Below are positions 46,139-55,800 of a stretch of 64,000 bases of DNA, piece after piece. The stretch comes from Glaciecola sp. HTCC2999. Its GTDB lineage: Bacteria > Pseudomonadota > Gammaproteobacteria > Enterobacterales > Alteromonadaceae. The first letter of the stretch is position 1. Every line of letters starts with the position of its first letter. The notes beneath the pieces are model-generated. The model saw nothing but the letters and a program-made list of their open reading frames with translations, was not told where the DNA came from and made no database searches. Where the stretch lies: the NCBI GenBank assembly GCA_949498985.1, contig CATECQ010000042.1:46369-110368 (forward strand), written 5' to 3'. Both the position numbers and the translations under genes were made by a program.

Positions 46139-47491
46139 TTGAGTCAATTTCCCCCTCGTTTACTTGTCATTGGTACGGTATGGCCTGAACCCAAAAGTTC
46201 AGCAGCCGGCATTCATTTATTATCATTAATAAACGCAATACAACAACAAGGGTATGATTGTCATTTTGCATGCCCAGCCAATAGTTATGAGGCTCAGCAT
46301 ACGATTGATTTATCATCACTGCAGATTAGCGCCCATGAGATCCAGCTTAATGATAGTAGTTTTGATGAGATGGTGGCTCATTTAGCGCCCGATATTGTGC
46401 TGTTTGACCGTTTTATGATGGAGGAACAATTTTCTTGGCGCGTGCGTCAGGCTTGTCCCAATGCATTATGTATTCTTGATACGGAAGATGTTCATTCATT
46501 ACGTGATGTGAGACGTCGTTTAATTAATCAATATCCGGATATTGATTTGTCGATATCGGCACTGATTCAATATCATCAAGGTTGTGTGGAGTATCCACAA
46601 TTGCAAGGGTGCTTACATAACGATTTAGCGCTGCGTGAGATCACCAGTATGCTGCGCATGGATTTAAGTTTAATTATTTCAAAAGAAGAATATACATTTT
46701 TAACTCAATGTTATCCTATTGCAAAAGAGACATTGTTATATTGCCCATTTTTAATTCCTTCAATCACCCCAGAGCAACAATCAAAATGGCAACCGTTTGA
46801 ACAAAGACAAGACTTTGTCTTTATTGGCAATTATCGCCATGCGCCAAACTGGGATGCTGTCCAATATTTATCAAAAACCATCTGGCCAATGATCAAAGCT
46901 CAGCTACCTCAAGCTCAATGTCATGTTTATGGTGCTTACACCCCAGCTAAAGCGAAACAATTTCACCAGCCTAAACATGGATTCAATATTCAAGGTTGGG
47001 CCCATGATGCACAAGCAGTCTTAGCCAATGCTCGAGTTAATTTGGCGCCATTACGCTTTGGGGCTGGCTTGAAAGGTAAAATATTTGATGCATTACAAGT
47101 CGGTACACCGACGATGATGACACGGATTGCTAGTGAAGGAATATATACGAATGAAGTAAAGTGCATTGCAGATAACACCCAAGAATACATTCAAAGCGCT
47201 ATTGAACTATATAAAGACAAAACTTATTGGCAGTGTACCCAACAAAATAGCCTAACACTGCTTGACACACAATTTAATATACAGATACATACGAGACAGT
47301 TAATTGAACGAATTGCTTCACTGCAACAAACTTTATCACAACATCGGTCCACCAATTTTTTGCAAGCCATGGTTAATCAACAACAATTAAAAGCTACCCA
47401 ATATATGTCTCAATGGATTGAGGCTAAGCAGATAATTGCGCAATTACGCGACTCAAGCCATTCACCCGAGATTGACTCAGGTGATGTGTGA
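46139..47491 (+). CDS. Glycosyltransferase, GT4-like
   Basis: This 450-residue glycosyltransferase is of the GT-B/GT4 kind. Its N-terminal domain starts LLVIGTVWPEPKSSAAG. The C-terminal nucleotide-sugar half has VFIGNYRHAPNWDAV, then GWAHDAQAVLANARVNLAPLRFGAG with the conserved basic GLKGKIFDAL. Acceptor and donor are unknown. The start is a TTG with GAG about 8 bp upstream. Its last 68 bp overlap the 3' end of the csdA-csdE gene on the other strand. No polysaccharide cluster surrounds it, so it is an isolated transferase. Confidence 0.82.
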   Translation: MSQFPPRLLVIGTVWPEPKSSAAGIHLLSLINAIQQQGYDCHFACPANSYEAQHTIDLSSLQISAHEIQLNDSSFDEMVAHLAPDIVLFDRFMMEEQFSWRVRQACPNALCILDTEDVHSLRDVRRRLINQYPDIDLSISALIQYHQGCVEYPQLQGCLHNDLALREITSMLRMDLSLIISKEEYTFLTQCYPIAKETLLYCPFLIPSITPEQQSKWQPFEQRQDFVFIGNYRHAPNWDAVQYLSKTIWPMIKAQLPQAQCHVYGAYTPAKAKQFHQPKHGFNIQGWAHDAQAVLANARVNLAPLRFGAGLKGKIFDALQVGTPTMMTRIASEGIYTNEVKCIADNTQEYIQSAIELYKDKTYWQCTQQNSLTLLDTQFNIQIHTRQLIERIASLQQTLSQHRSTNFLQAMVNQQQLKATQYMSQWIEAKQIIAQLRDSSHSPEIDSGDV

Positions 47492-49157
47492 TCCCAAGCT
47501 CTGTTAAATACTGAGCAAAATCAAATTGCGCTCGCTGTTGGTGGGATAAAGCATTAGCTTTTTCTAATAATATTGCTAATAATCCGCGAATAATTTTACT
47601 GTTAGCGAACGCTTCAAACGAATCGCTTTGTGACACATATTTCACCCAAACATCAACCTCACAACCGGCCACATGATAAGATTCAATCTGTTCATCAGCA
47701 GATAACTGCGGTAAAGCTTTACTGCTAAGCATGATTTGACGAAATATATTTTCATACCCTTGCAAGACACCAAACTGTCTAGCTAACGGCAGTAGAACAG
47801 ACTTCACGTCATGCTCACTCACAATTACACCATCTATGGAGTCTGCATGTATGGAGTCTGCATGGTTTTCGACGATAAGGTGTTGGATAGCGTCTTTTAA
47901 CGTCGCAATAAACCTATCGATATCTGACATCGTATTATATGCCGATAATGACACTCGTAACGTGCCATCTAGTTGTAAATGTTGCATCAAAGGCATCGCA
48001 CAATGGTGACCCACCCTTAGCGCAATATTGGCATTATCTAGCCAGCGCAACACATCATAATGACTCAAAGGCTTATGTTGATGAGTCAAAACCATACTGC
48101 AGAGACTGATTTTATGTGTATTGTCTTGACCTAATATCCTGACTTGTGTGATTTGGCTTAACTGCATTAATAAATAATTAAATAATTGGTTTTCAGTAGT
48201 TTGAATCTCATCACGATGTGTCTCAATAAAATCAATCGCCGCACCAAAACCAAGTACACCATGAATATTGGGAGTACCCGCTTCAAATTTATATGGAAAA
48301 GATTGAAACCGACTTGCGGAGAAACTGACATACTCAATCATTTCTCCCCCGACTTGGTAAGGAGGTAAGGCATTGAGAAGTTCGTAAGTTCCATAACCAA
48401 ATCCCACACCCGTTGGCCCAAACATTTTATGACTACTCCCGACATATGCATCACACCCTAGGGTTTGAACATCGACGGATATATGAGCTAAGGCTTGAGT
48501 ACCATCGACAATACACAATGCTTTATGTTGATGCGCTTTTCGGCTAATTAAATCAATGGGATGGATACATCCTAAAGCATTTGAAACATGTGCAACGGCA
48601 ATCAATGCGGTATCATCAGTAATCGCATCGTATACGTCATCATATTGATAATTGCCTTGCATATCAGGCGACACAGTGGTTACGCGTAATTTTTTTATCG
48701 ATTTATCTTGTGTGGTTTTTAAGCGGATTTGGTTAATTCGTTGGACCAACTGTTGCCAGGGCAAAATATTCGCATGATGTTCAGATGTTAATACGATAAT
48801 TTCATTACCTTGCCATAATGGATGCTGAGCTAGACACAACTCACCTAACCCGTAGGCAATCAAATTAAGCGCTTCAGTGGCTCCTTTGGTCCAAAAGATA
48901 TTTTGACTCGCAGGCGCATGAATAAGTTGAGCAAGACGCGTGCGAACGAGTTCATATTGTTCTGTCACTGTGGCAGCGAGATGATAAGACGAGCGATGCA
49001 CGTTGGCATTACTAATTTCTTGAGCATGTGTAATAGCATCAATCACACATTGTGGCTTGTGTGTCGTCGCAGCACTGTCCAAATAAATACATTCAGGGTG
49101 GTTATTAAAAAAAGGAAACTCTTGGCGAAAGTCATGCATAATTACGCTTAAATCCAT
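47424..49157 (-). CDS. CsdA-CsdE fusion: cysteine desulfurase plus SufE-type sulfur acceptor
   Basis: This 577-residue protein joins two partners that are usually separate. Residues 1 to about 425 are a group II cysteine desulfurase (CsdA/SufS type) with PLP lysine Lys244 in GSSHKMFGPTG and nucleophile Cys386 in RVGHHCAMP. Residues about 448-577 match SufE/CsdE, with the sulfur-accepting Cys499 in HVAGCEVDVW and the terminal NGLSRVIAQL. The linker holds a tandem HADSI repeat. The desulfurase passes sulfur from cysteine to the SufE-type cysteine; the final acceptor is unknown. ATG at 49157 follows an in-frame GTG. The 3' end overlaps the glycosyltransferase gene by 68 bp. Confidence 0.9.
   Translation of the reverse strand: MDLSVIMHDFRQEFPFFNNHPECIYLDSAATTHKPQCVIDAITHAQEISNANVHRSSYHLAATVTEQYELVRTRLAQLIHAPASQNIFWTKGATEALNLIAYGLGELCLAQHPLWQGNEIIVLTSEHHANILPWQQLVQRINQIRLKTTQDKSIKKLRVTTVSPDMQGNYQYDDVYDAITDDTALIAVAHVSNALGCIHPIDLISRKAHQHKALCIVDGTQALAHISVDVQTLGCDAYVGSSHKMFGPTGVGFGYGTYELLNALPPYQVGGEMIEYVSFSASRFQSFPYKFEAGTPNIHGVLGFGAAIDFIETHRDEIQTTENQLFNYLLMQLSQITQVRILGQDNTHKISLCSMVLTHQHKPLSHYDVLRWLDNANIALRVGHHCAMPLMQHLQLDGTLRVSLSAYNTMSDIDRFIATLKDAIQHLIVENHADSIHADSIDGVIVSEHDVKSVLLPLARQFGVLQGYENIFRQIMLSSKALPQLSADEQIESYHVAGCEVDVWVKYVSQSDSFEAFANSKIIRGLLAILLEKANALSHQQRAQFDFAQYLTELGITHHLSQSRVNGLSRVIAQLSA
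47835..47864 (-). repeat. 15-bp tandem duplication in the CsdA-CsdE linker
   Basis: TATGGAGTCTGCATG occurs twice, at 47835-47849 and 47850-47864, with no mismatch. On the coding strand it gives two consecutive HADSI units. The repeat is in frame and lies in the linker between the domains. Confidence 0.95.
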
Positions 49158-49209
49158 CACTGTTTATTGCTACACTGCATCATAACTTACATTGCCGAAT
49201 TATTCCTAT

Positions 49210-50019
49210 ATGAAAATTATCTCATTTAATATCAATGGTGTTAGAGCCCGTTTACATCAACTACAAGCCCTCATTGATAGCCATGCTCCAGATGTAATTG
49301 GTCTCCAAGAAATTAAAGTTGATAACGCTCAATTCCCAGTATCAGATATAGAAGCAATGGGTTATCAAGTTGTCTATCATGGTCAAAAAGCACACTATGG
49401 CGTTGCAATGTTGACTAAAATAACGCCACTTTCAGTACAATACGGATTACCATCTGATACTGAAGCACACCAAAAACGCTTGATTGCAGTTACACTCCCT
49501 ACTGACAATGGCAACAATATTACTATCTACAATGGTTATTTTCCGCAAGGTGAAAATATCCATCATGAAACTAAATTCCCATATAAAGTCGCATTCTATC
49601 GTGACCTAACTGCTCATTTATCTGCCACTCACAGCCCTGATGATCAAGTCGTGGTTATGGGCGATATTAATATCTCTCCAACAGACTTAGATATTGGTAT
49701 TGGGCCGGATAACGCCAAGCGTTGGTTGCGCAGTGGTAAATGCAGTTTTCAACCTATCGAACGTGAAATGTTGGCCTCTCTACAAGCATTGGGTTATCAC
49801 GATACTTTTCGCTGTTTGACACCTGAAAAAACAGCACGCTATAGCTGGTTTGATTATCGTTCAAAAGGGTTTGTGGATAATCGAGGCTTACGTATTGATG
49901 TGATCCTTGCGTCAACATCGTTATTGCCATTATGCTCCGAGTCTGAAATTGACTATGAGTTAAGAGGAATTGAAAAACCCTCTGACCACGCGCCTATTTT
50001 TGCCACTTTTTCATGTTAG
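49210..50019 (+). CDS. xthA: Exodeoxyribonuclease III
   Basis: ExoIII is an AP endonuclease and 3'-5' exonuclease in base-excision repair. From the ATG at 49210 the protein has 269 residues and begins MKIISFNINGVRAR, the family N-terminus. The frame extends upstream to a TTG at 49192, which adds six residues. Catalytic blocks are present: GLQEIKVDN, the NGYFPQGEN segment, GDINISPTDLDIG and the C-terminal KPSDHAPI with the catalytic His. It is divergent from the CsdA-CsdE gene. Confidence 0.95.
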   Translation: MKIISFNINGVRARLHQLQALIDSHAPDVIGLQEIKVDNAQFPVSDIEAMGYQVVYHGQKAHYGVAMLTKITPLSVQYGLPSDTEAHQKRLIAVTLPTDNGNNITIYNGYFPQGENIHHETKFPYKVAFYRDLTAHLSATHSPDDQVVVMGDINISPTDLDIGIGPDNAKRWLRSGKCSFQPIEREMLASLQALGYHDTFRCLTPEKTARYSWFDYRSKGFVDNRGLRIDVILASTSLLPLCSESEIDYELRGIEKPSDHAPIFATFSC

Positions 50020-50031
50020 GTTAGAATAGCC

Positions 50032-50697
50032 ATGACATGGTTAGAATCGCTTAGTTTATTGGTATACCTTGGAATTTATGGGTATGTACTACGCCATATC
50101 GACTTTTCATTATTATATCAACATAAACGGATCCAACATTTAGTATTTGGTGCGGGTGCCGCAGTATTTGTATTATGGATTTTTCGTGCCGGTATTTATG
50201 AAGGATTAACGGTACATTTTTTGTGGTTAACTGCCCTGACGCTCACTTTAGGCTTTCGTTATGCTGTGATGATTTCTGGACTGGTATTATTAGGCATCAC
50301 TGGCGTAGGAAAAGAAAGCTGGCATATGTTTGGAGCTAATGGTTTATTTGGGATATTGGTCCCCATTGCTCTCACTTACGCTATTTATACTTTAAGTTTT
50401 CATCGAATCCCTAGGCACATGTTTATTTATGTCTTTATATGTGCCTTTTTTCCTGGTGCCGCAATGATAGCAATCAAAATGGGACTTATTGGAGGATTCT
50501 ATGCATTAAACGGCAATTATGCTTGGGATATTGTCGTAGATAATTATGAAGTCCTCATCCCATTATTATTATTCCCAGAGGGCATGCTCAATGGTATGAC
50601 CATGACATTATTGATTATCTATAAACCCGATTGGATTTACACATTCAGTGATAAACACTATTTTGATCCTGATAAAAACGATGGTAACGACGCTTAA
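50032..50697 (+). CDS. CbiM-like integral membrane protein (ECF-type permease family)
   Basis: This 221-residue protein has about six or seven hydrophobic segments. Its overall pattern resembles CbiM/ECF-type substrate-binding membrane proteins: FRAGIYEGLTVHFLWLTAL, an HMFGANGLFGILVP block, and LLLFPEGMLNGMTMTLLIIY near the C-terminus. The usual N-terminal metal-binding His of CbiM is not evident, and no CbiN/O/Q partner is nearby. The cargo is therefore unknown. It begins 12 bp after xthA, so the two are probably co-transcribed. Confidence 0.7.
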   Translation: MTWLESLSLLVYLGIYGYVLRHIDFSLLYQHKRIQHLVFGAGAAVFVLWIFRAGIYEGLTVHFLWLTALTLTLGFRYAVMISGLVLLGITGVGKESWHMFGANGLFGILVPIALTYAIYTLSFHRIPRHMFIYVFICAFFPGAAMIAIKMGLIGGFYALNGNYAWDIVVDNYEVLIPLLLFPEGMLNGMTMTLLIIYKPDWIYTFSDKHYFDPDKNDGNDA

Positions 50698-50733
50698 TCC
50701 AGTAGAAATTAAATTTCCGACTTTAATAAGTGA

Positions 50734-51288
50734 CTATAAAATATCTAAGATATGTTTCAAATCACTTTTTCCTGCAGCAATTTCATCTTTTGATAAGCCA
50801 TTAATTTCATGTGGGAACACAATCCACTCGTGTGTTTCTTTAACATAATAATCAGGAATGATATCCGTTTTATTATTCTTGGGCTTATACCAAGGACAGG
50901 CAACACGTATATCTGTGGGAGTATTTAAGCGCATTTGTAAGCGTAATTGTGCAATAAGTGCTTCAACACTGCGCCCTGAATCAAACACATCGTCAACAAT
51001 CAACAATTTATCCGTCGCATTACAATTTTCTAAAATGTAGTGTAATCCATGGACTTTAATTTCACGTGATTGCTGACCAATTCCATAATAAGAAGATGTA
51101 CGCACAGCAATGTGGTCAGTTGAAACTGCTTTGTATTCAAAAAATTCTTGTACCGCAATGCCAATAGGTGCTCCACCACGCCAAATTCCAACAATAAACT
51201 CTGGACGAAAACCATCTTCAAACACTTGATGAGCTAAACGAAAAGAGTCTTCGAGTAACTCTTGAGCAGAGATATAATATTTTTCCAT
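50734..51288 (-). CDS. Purine-type phosphoribosyltransferase
   Basis: The 184-residue protein has the type I PRPP-binding motif LLIVDDVFDSGRSVEAL and a flexible-loop candidate in VRTSSYYGIGQQSREIKV. The N-terminal part, VGIWRGGAPIGI, is the pyrophosphate loop region. It resembles hypoxanthine/xanthine phosphoribosyltransferases but is more divergent than E. coli Hpt. Purine salvage is the likely role. It is downstream of and in the same direction as the LolC/E-like gene, separated by 49 bp. Confidence 0.85.
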   Translation of the reverse strand: MEKYYISAQELLEDSFRLAHQVFEDGFRPEFIVGIWRGGAPIGIAVQEFFEYKAVSTDHIAVRTSSYYGIGQQSREIKVHGLHYILENCNATDKLLIVDDVFDSGRSVEALIAQLRLQMRLNTPTDIRVACPWYKPKNNKTDIIPDYYVKETHEWIVFPHEINGLSKDEIAAGKSDLKHILDIL

Positions 51289-51337
51289 GGTTCTTCCTAT
51301 TGTTATTGTTTTTGAATTTATTCAGGACAGATGTCCC

Positions 51338-52579
51338 CTACTCATACTTTAAACTTTGGGCGGGTAATAATCGCAAAGCTTTAAGTGCCGGTGGCAATGT
51401 GGCAAGTACACATAACGTTAATGATATACCTACGATCCACACAATATTAGCTAATTTTAGCAAGACTGGCACAGGCGATCCATCACCGGATAAAGCAATA
51501 GGCACATTAAACATTATTAATAATGGATTTAAACTATAAACCAATACTACACCGAGAAAAATACCAGCCCCGATACCTTTAACGCCATTAAAAAGCCCAT
51601 TGAACATAAATATTTGCATCACTTGCCAGGCACTCAAGCCTTGAGTTCGCAGAATGGCGATATCAGGTGTTTTTTCAATCACAACCATTACCAGCGCCGA
51701 AATAATATTAAACGATGCAACGGCAATAACTAACAATAACATCAACGCCATCATATTTTTTTCCATTTTTACCGCATCAAATAATGGTCCTTGGCGTTCT
51801 CGCCAAGTGGTATGTTTAATATTTAATGCATGTAAACGTTCACTCAACAGTTGATATGCAAAAGGGTCTTCGATAAACCATCGGGTGCTATCACTAGTAT
51901 CCATATTATCCGGTTGGTACTTAATCCGTGCTAAGCGATGTAAATCCTCTAAATGCATAAACAATGTTTGGCTGTCTTCTACAGATTGAAGGCTAAATAC
52001 GCCAGAAACTTTAACGTTGCGTTGTGCAGGTACTCGCCCAAAAGGCGTAAACCGTGATGATGAAGGTAATATAATGCGTAATGAATCCCCTACTTGAATA
52101 TTTAGTTTTCGTGCTAATGCATAACCAATAACGACATTATATTGCCCGGGTTGTAATCCAGATAAGTTATTAAATACAAAGTTATCATTCAATGTAGAAG
52201 CGCTTTGCATAATGCTAGGTTCAATACCCTGTACCGTTACGCCGGAAAGGTCTTGTGAAGATTGAATTAACGCCTGACGTTCGATAAATGGCATCGTAGC
52301 AACAATAGCAGATGACAATTCATGATCCAGATATTGTGCAATGGGTAATGTGATTTGGTTAGGTAATGTGTCATGTTCAATAACGATATGAGGCACGACA
52401 CCTAGGATACGTTGTTTTAACTGGTCTTCTAAGCCATTCATCACCGATAACACCACAATTAGCGCAGCTACTCCTAGGCCTAATCCAAGTACTGAAAAGA
52501 AATTAATCAGTGCAATAAAACTATTACCGACTTTACTTTTACTGTAACGATAGCCAATCCGTGCTGATACCAGATTCAT
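51338..52579 (-). CDS. LolC/LolE-type lipoprotein-release permease (single copy here)
   Basis: This 413-residue membrane protein has an N-terminal transmembrane helix (FIALINFFSVLGLGLGVAALIVVLSVMNG). A large periplasmic domain of about 210 residues follows, then three C-terminal helices, the FtsX/LolCE arrangement. NGLEDQLKQRILGVVPHI matches the region after helix one in LolC/E. The family forms the LolCDE complex that extracts lipoproteins from the inner membrane. The start at 52579 matches family length; the frame opens at 52618. Neither lolD nor a second permease gene is next to it, and mfd is divergent. Confidence 0.85.
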   Translation of the reverse strand: MNLVSARIGYRYSKSKVGNSFIALINFFSVLGLGLGVAALIVVLSVMNGLEDQLKQRILGVVPHIVIEHDTLPNQITLPIAQYLDHELSSAIVATMPFIERQALIQSSQDLSGVTVQGIEPSIMQSASTLNDNFVFNNLSGLQPGQYNVVIGYALARKLNIQVGDSLRIILPSSSRFTPFGRVPAQRNVKVSGVFSLQSVEDSQTLFMHLEDLHRLARIKYQPDNMDTSDSTRWFIEDPFAYQLLSERLHALNIKHTTWRERQGPLFDAVKMEKNMMALMLLLVIAVASFNIISALVMVVIEKTPDIAILRTQGLSAWQVMQIFMFNGLFNGVKGIGAGIFLGVVLVYSLNPLLIMFNVPIALSGDGSPVPVLLKLANIVWIVGISLTLCVLATLPPALKALRLLPAQSLKYE

Positions 52580-52855
52580 TTTGTGTGTACTATTCTCAAC
52601 GACCTTGAATAAGTGCATAATACGTTATTATGCGTTGTAACAACAAGCCAACATTAAACAACAATAAATATCATTAAAAAACATTTTAAAGCTCTAAATT
52701 CTATTATTCTGACTTTGACAGACACGATGTCGTGATGTTGACAACGTCTATAGTGCTATAAATATAAATGTTAAATCAATAGATTCTGTGTTTTGCTTTA
52801 CTTAAAATAATAGGCATTAACACCGTGTAACTTATAGGAAATTTTTCGGACATTC

Positions 52856-55800
52856 ATGGCTAATATTTTTTCTCCCCCTGTTCCTAAGTCAATTCATGAA
52901 TCGAACAGACCTCAACATATAAGTTGGGGATCCTTACCTGGCTCAAGTTCAGCCCTTGCCATCGCGAATGCCGCCCACAATGACGCTCGCCCGATTGTAG
53001 TGTTAACTCCAGACTCTCCCAGTGCAATGCGACTAGAACAAGAGATACGTTTTTTCTTAAAAACAGATGACCAACAAAAAACAAATATCACAGTGGGATT
53101 ATTTCCAGACTGGGAAACCCTACCTTACGATCAATTTTCACCGCATCAGGATATCGTCTCTCAGCGCTTAGAAACCTTATACGACCTGAGTGAACAGCGA
53201 CGAGGTATATACATCATGCCGGTCAATACCGCCATGCAACGTCTAGCACCTGTGAGTTACCTCGCTCAATATTTGTTATTTTTAAAAGTTGGACAAACAT
53301 TAGATATTAGTGAATTTCGACGTAAATTAGAAAACTCAGGGTATTTACACGTATCGCAAGTAATGAACCATTCAGAGTTCAGTGTACGAGGTAGTATTAT
53401 TGATTTATTTCCCATGGGAAGCGAGCATCCTTTCCGTATTGATTTATTTGATGATGAAATCGACACAATCAGTTACTTTAATACCAGTGATCAACGTTCA
53501 GCCGATAAAGTTGAGCATATCCGACTATTACCCGCCAGAGAGTTCCCTACGGATGAGGCAGCTAGAAAATTATTTCGCAGTAATTTCTTAAATCAATTTG
53601 ATGAAAATAATGCGAAAGAGTCCGTTTTTTACCAAATCACCAAGGGCACAATGCCCGGTGGTGCTGAATATTACCTGCCTTTATTTTTCAATGAAACAGC
53701 GACTATTTTTGATTATTTTCATGAAAACACCTTAATGATGGTTCATGGTAAGGTGTTTGAGCGATGTGAGCAATTTTGGGCCAATATCAATCATCGTTAT
53801 GAACAATATCGTTTTAATCAAACACGTCCATTGCTCAAACCTGAACAACTATATTTAGATAGTTCTCAAGTTTTTGCTCGCTTAAAGGAACGTGCGCGCG
53901 TAGATATTACCGATGAAATGTTAGAAAAAAAATCAGGTCGCTATAACTTTAAAGTATCTAAAGTCGATAACATTGCGCTTAATAGTCAAGCAAAAATCCC
54001 TCATCACGCCCTACATACATTTATAAATACACAAAATGCTTCATCTCGGGTGATATTTTGTGCGGAGACTCAAGGTCGTCAAGAGAACCTCTCTAATATG
54101 TTGAGAAAAACAGCCTTTTCTCCATCACCCATCACTACTTTTGATCAGTATGATCAAGCAGATAGTTTATGTAGCGTTGTAGTGGGTCGAGTTGAAGATA
54201 GTTTTAGTGTGCAACAAAGTAAAAATGACTCCTTCATATTTGTCACCGAAACCCAGCTATTAGGACATCAGATAAGCCAGCGACGTCGTCGTGATAAACG
54301 ACAAGCCACGGATGAAAGCGCGATTATAAGAAATTTAGCCGAGCTATCCACCGGTCAACCTGTCGTTCATATTGAACATGGAGTAGGTCGCTATTTAGGT
54401 CTACAAACACTGGATGCTGGAGGCATAACCACAGAATTTGTCGCAATTGAATATGGCAAAGGAGCAAAACTGTATGTACCAGTGTCTTCACTACACTTTA
54501 TTTCGCGCTACAGCGGTGGTGACCCAGATACTGCCCCACTACATTTATTAGGCAATGACACGTGGAATAAAGCGAAAGAAAAAGCGGCAAAAAAAGTCCG
54601 TGATGTAGCAGCAGAGCTTCTAAATGTCTATGCTAAACGCGCTGCTAAGCCTGGTTTCGCTCATGCTATTATTTGGGAAGATTATAAAAAGTTTGCCGAT
54701 AGCTTTCCTTTTCCAGAAACGCCAGACCAGGAACAAGCCATTAATGCTGTTTTAAATGACATGGGTTTACCTAGCGCAATGGATCGACTAGTGTGTGGCG
54801 ACGTTGGCTTTGGTAAAACAGAAGTAGCAATGAGGGCTGCATTTATTGCTGCTAACGCTGGTAAACAGGTATCTATACTTGTCCCCACTACGCTTCTAGC
54901 ACAGCAACATTTTGAAAACTTTGTCGACCGATTTGCCGATTGGCCATTTAATATCCAGGTTCTATCTCGATTTGTCTCAGCAAAAGACCAACGAGCGGTA
55001 TTAGAAGGAGTTAAATCTGGTCAAGTCGATATTGTCGTCGGTACGCATAAACTCATACAAGACGATGTGAAATTTGCCGATCTCGGTCTGGTTATTATCG
55101 ATGAAGAACACCGTTTCGGCGTGCGACAAAAAGATAAGTTTAAAGCATTACGAGCCGATGTGGATATTCTGACTCTGACCGCAACCCCCATCCCACGAAC
55201 ATTAAATATGGCCATGAGTGGCATGCGTGACTTATCAATAATTGCAACGCCTCCAGCCAAGCGCTTACCAATCAAAACGTTTGTGCAAAAACGCAATCAC
55301 GAAACGATTCGAGAAGCTGTGATGCGTGAGATTTTACGTGGAGGGCAAGTTTATTTCTTACATAATGATGTGGCGACAATTGAGCGCACAATGGAAGAAT
55401 TAAATGAAATCATTCCAGAGGCACGCATCGCAATTGGTCATGGACAAATGCGGGAACGAGAGCTTGAGCAAGTAATGGACGATTTTTATCATCAGCGATA
55501 CAACGTGCTCTTGTGTACAACGATAATTGAAACTGGGATTGACGTACCTAGCGCTAATACCATTATTATGGATCGTGCAGATCATTTAGGTCTTGCTCAA
55601 TTGCATCAATTACGTGGGCGAGTTGGACGTTCCCATCATCAAGCATATGCCTATTTGCTTACCCCTCATCCACGTCGAATGACTAAAGATTCTATCAAGC
55701 GGTTAGAAGCAATAGCCTCATTAGAAGATTTAGGTGCAGGTTTTGCACTGGCAACACATGATCTAGAAATTCGTGGCGCAGGTGAGTTATTAGGTGATGG

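Noticed and set aside
52723..52734. Imperfect repeat CACGA-TG-TCGTG between the LolC/E-like gene and mfd
   Set aside because: It is short with no known factor or second copy; not enough to call an operator.
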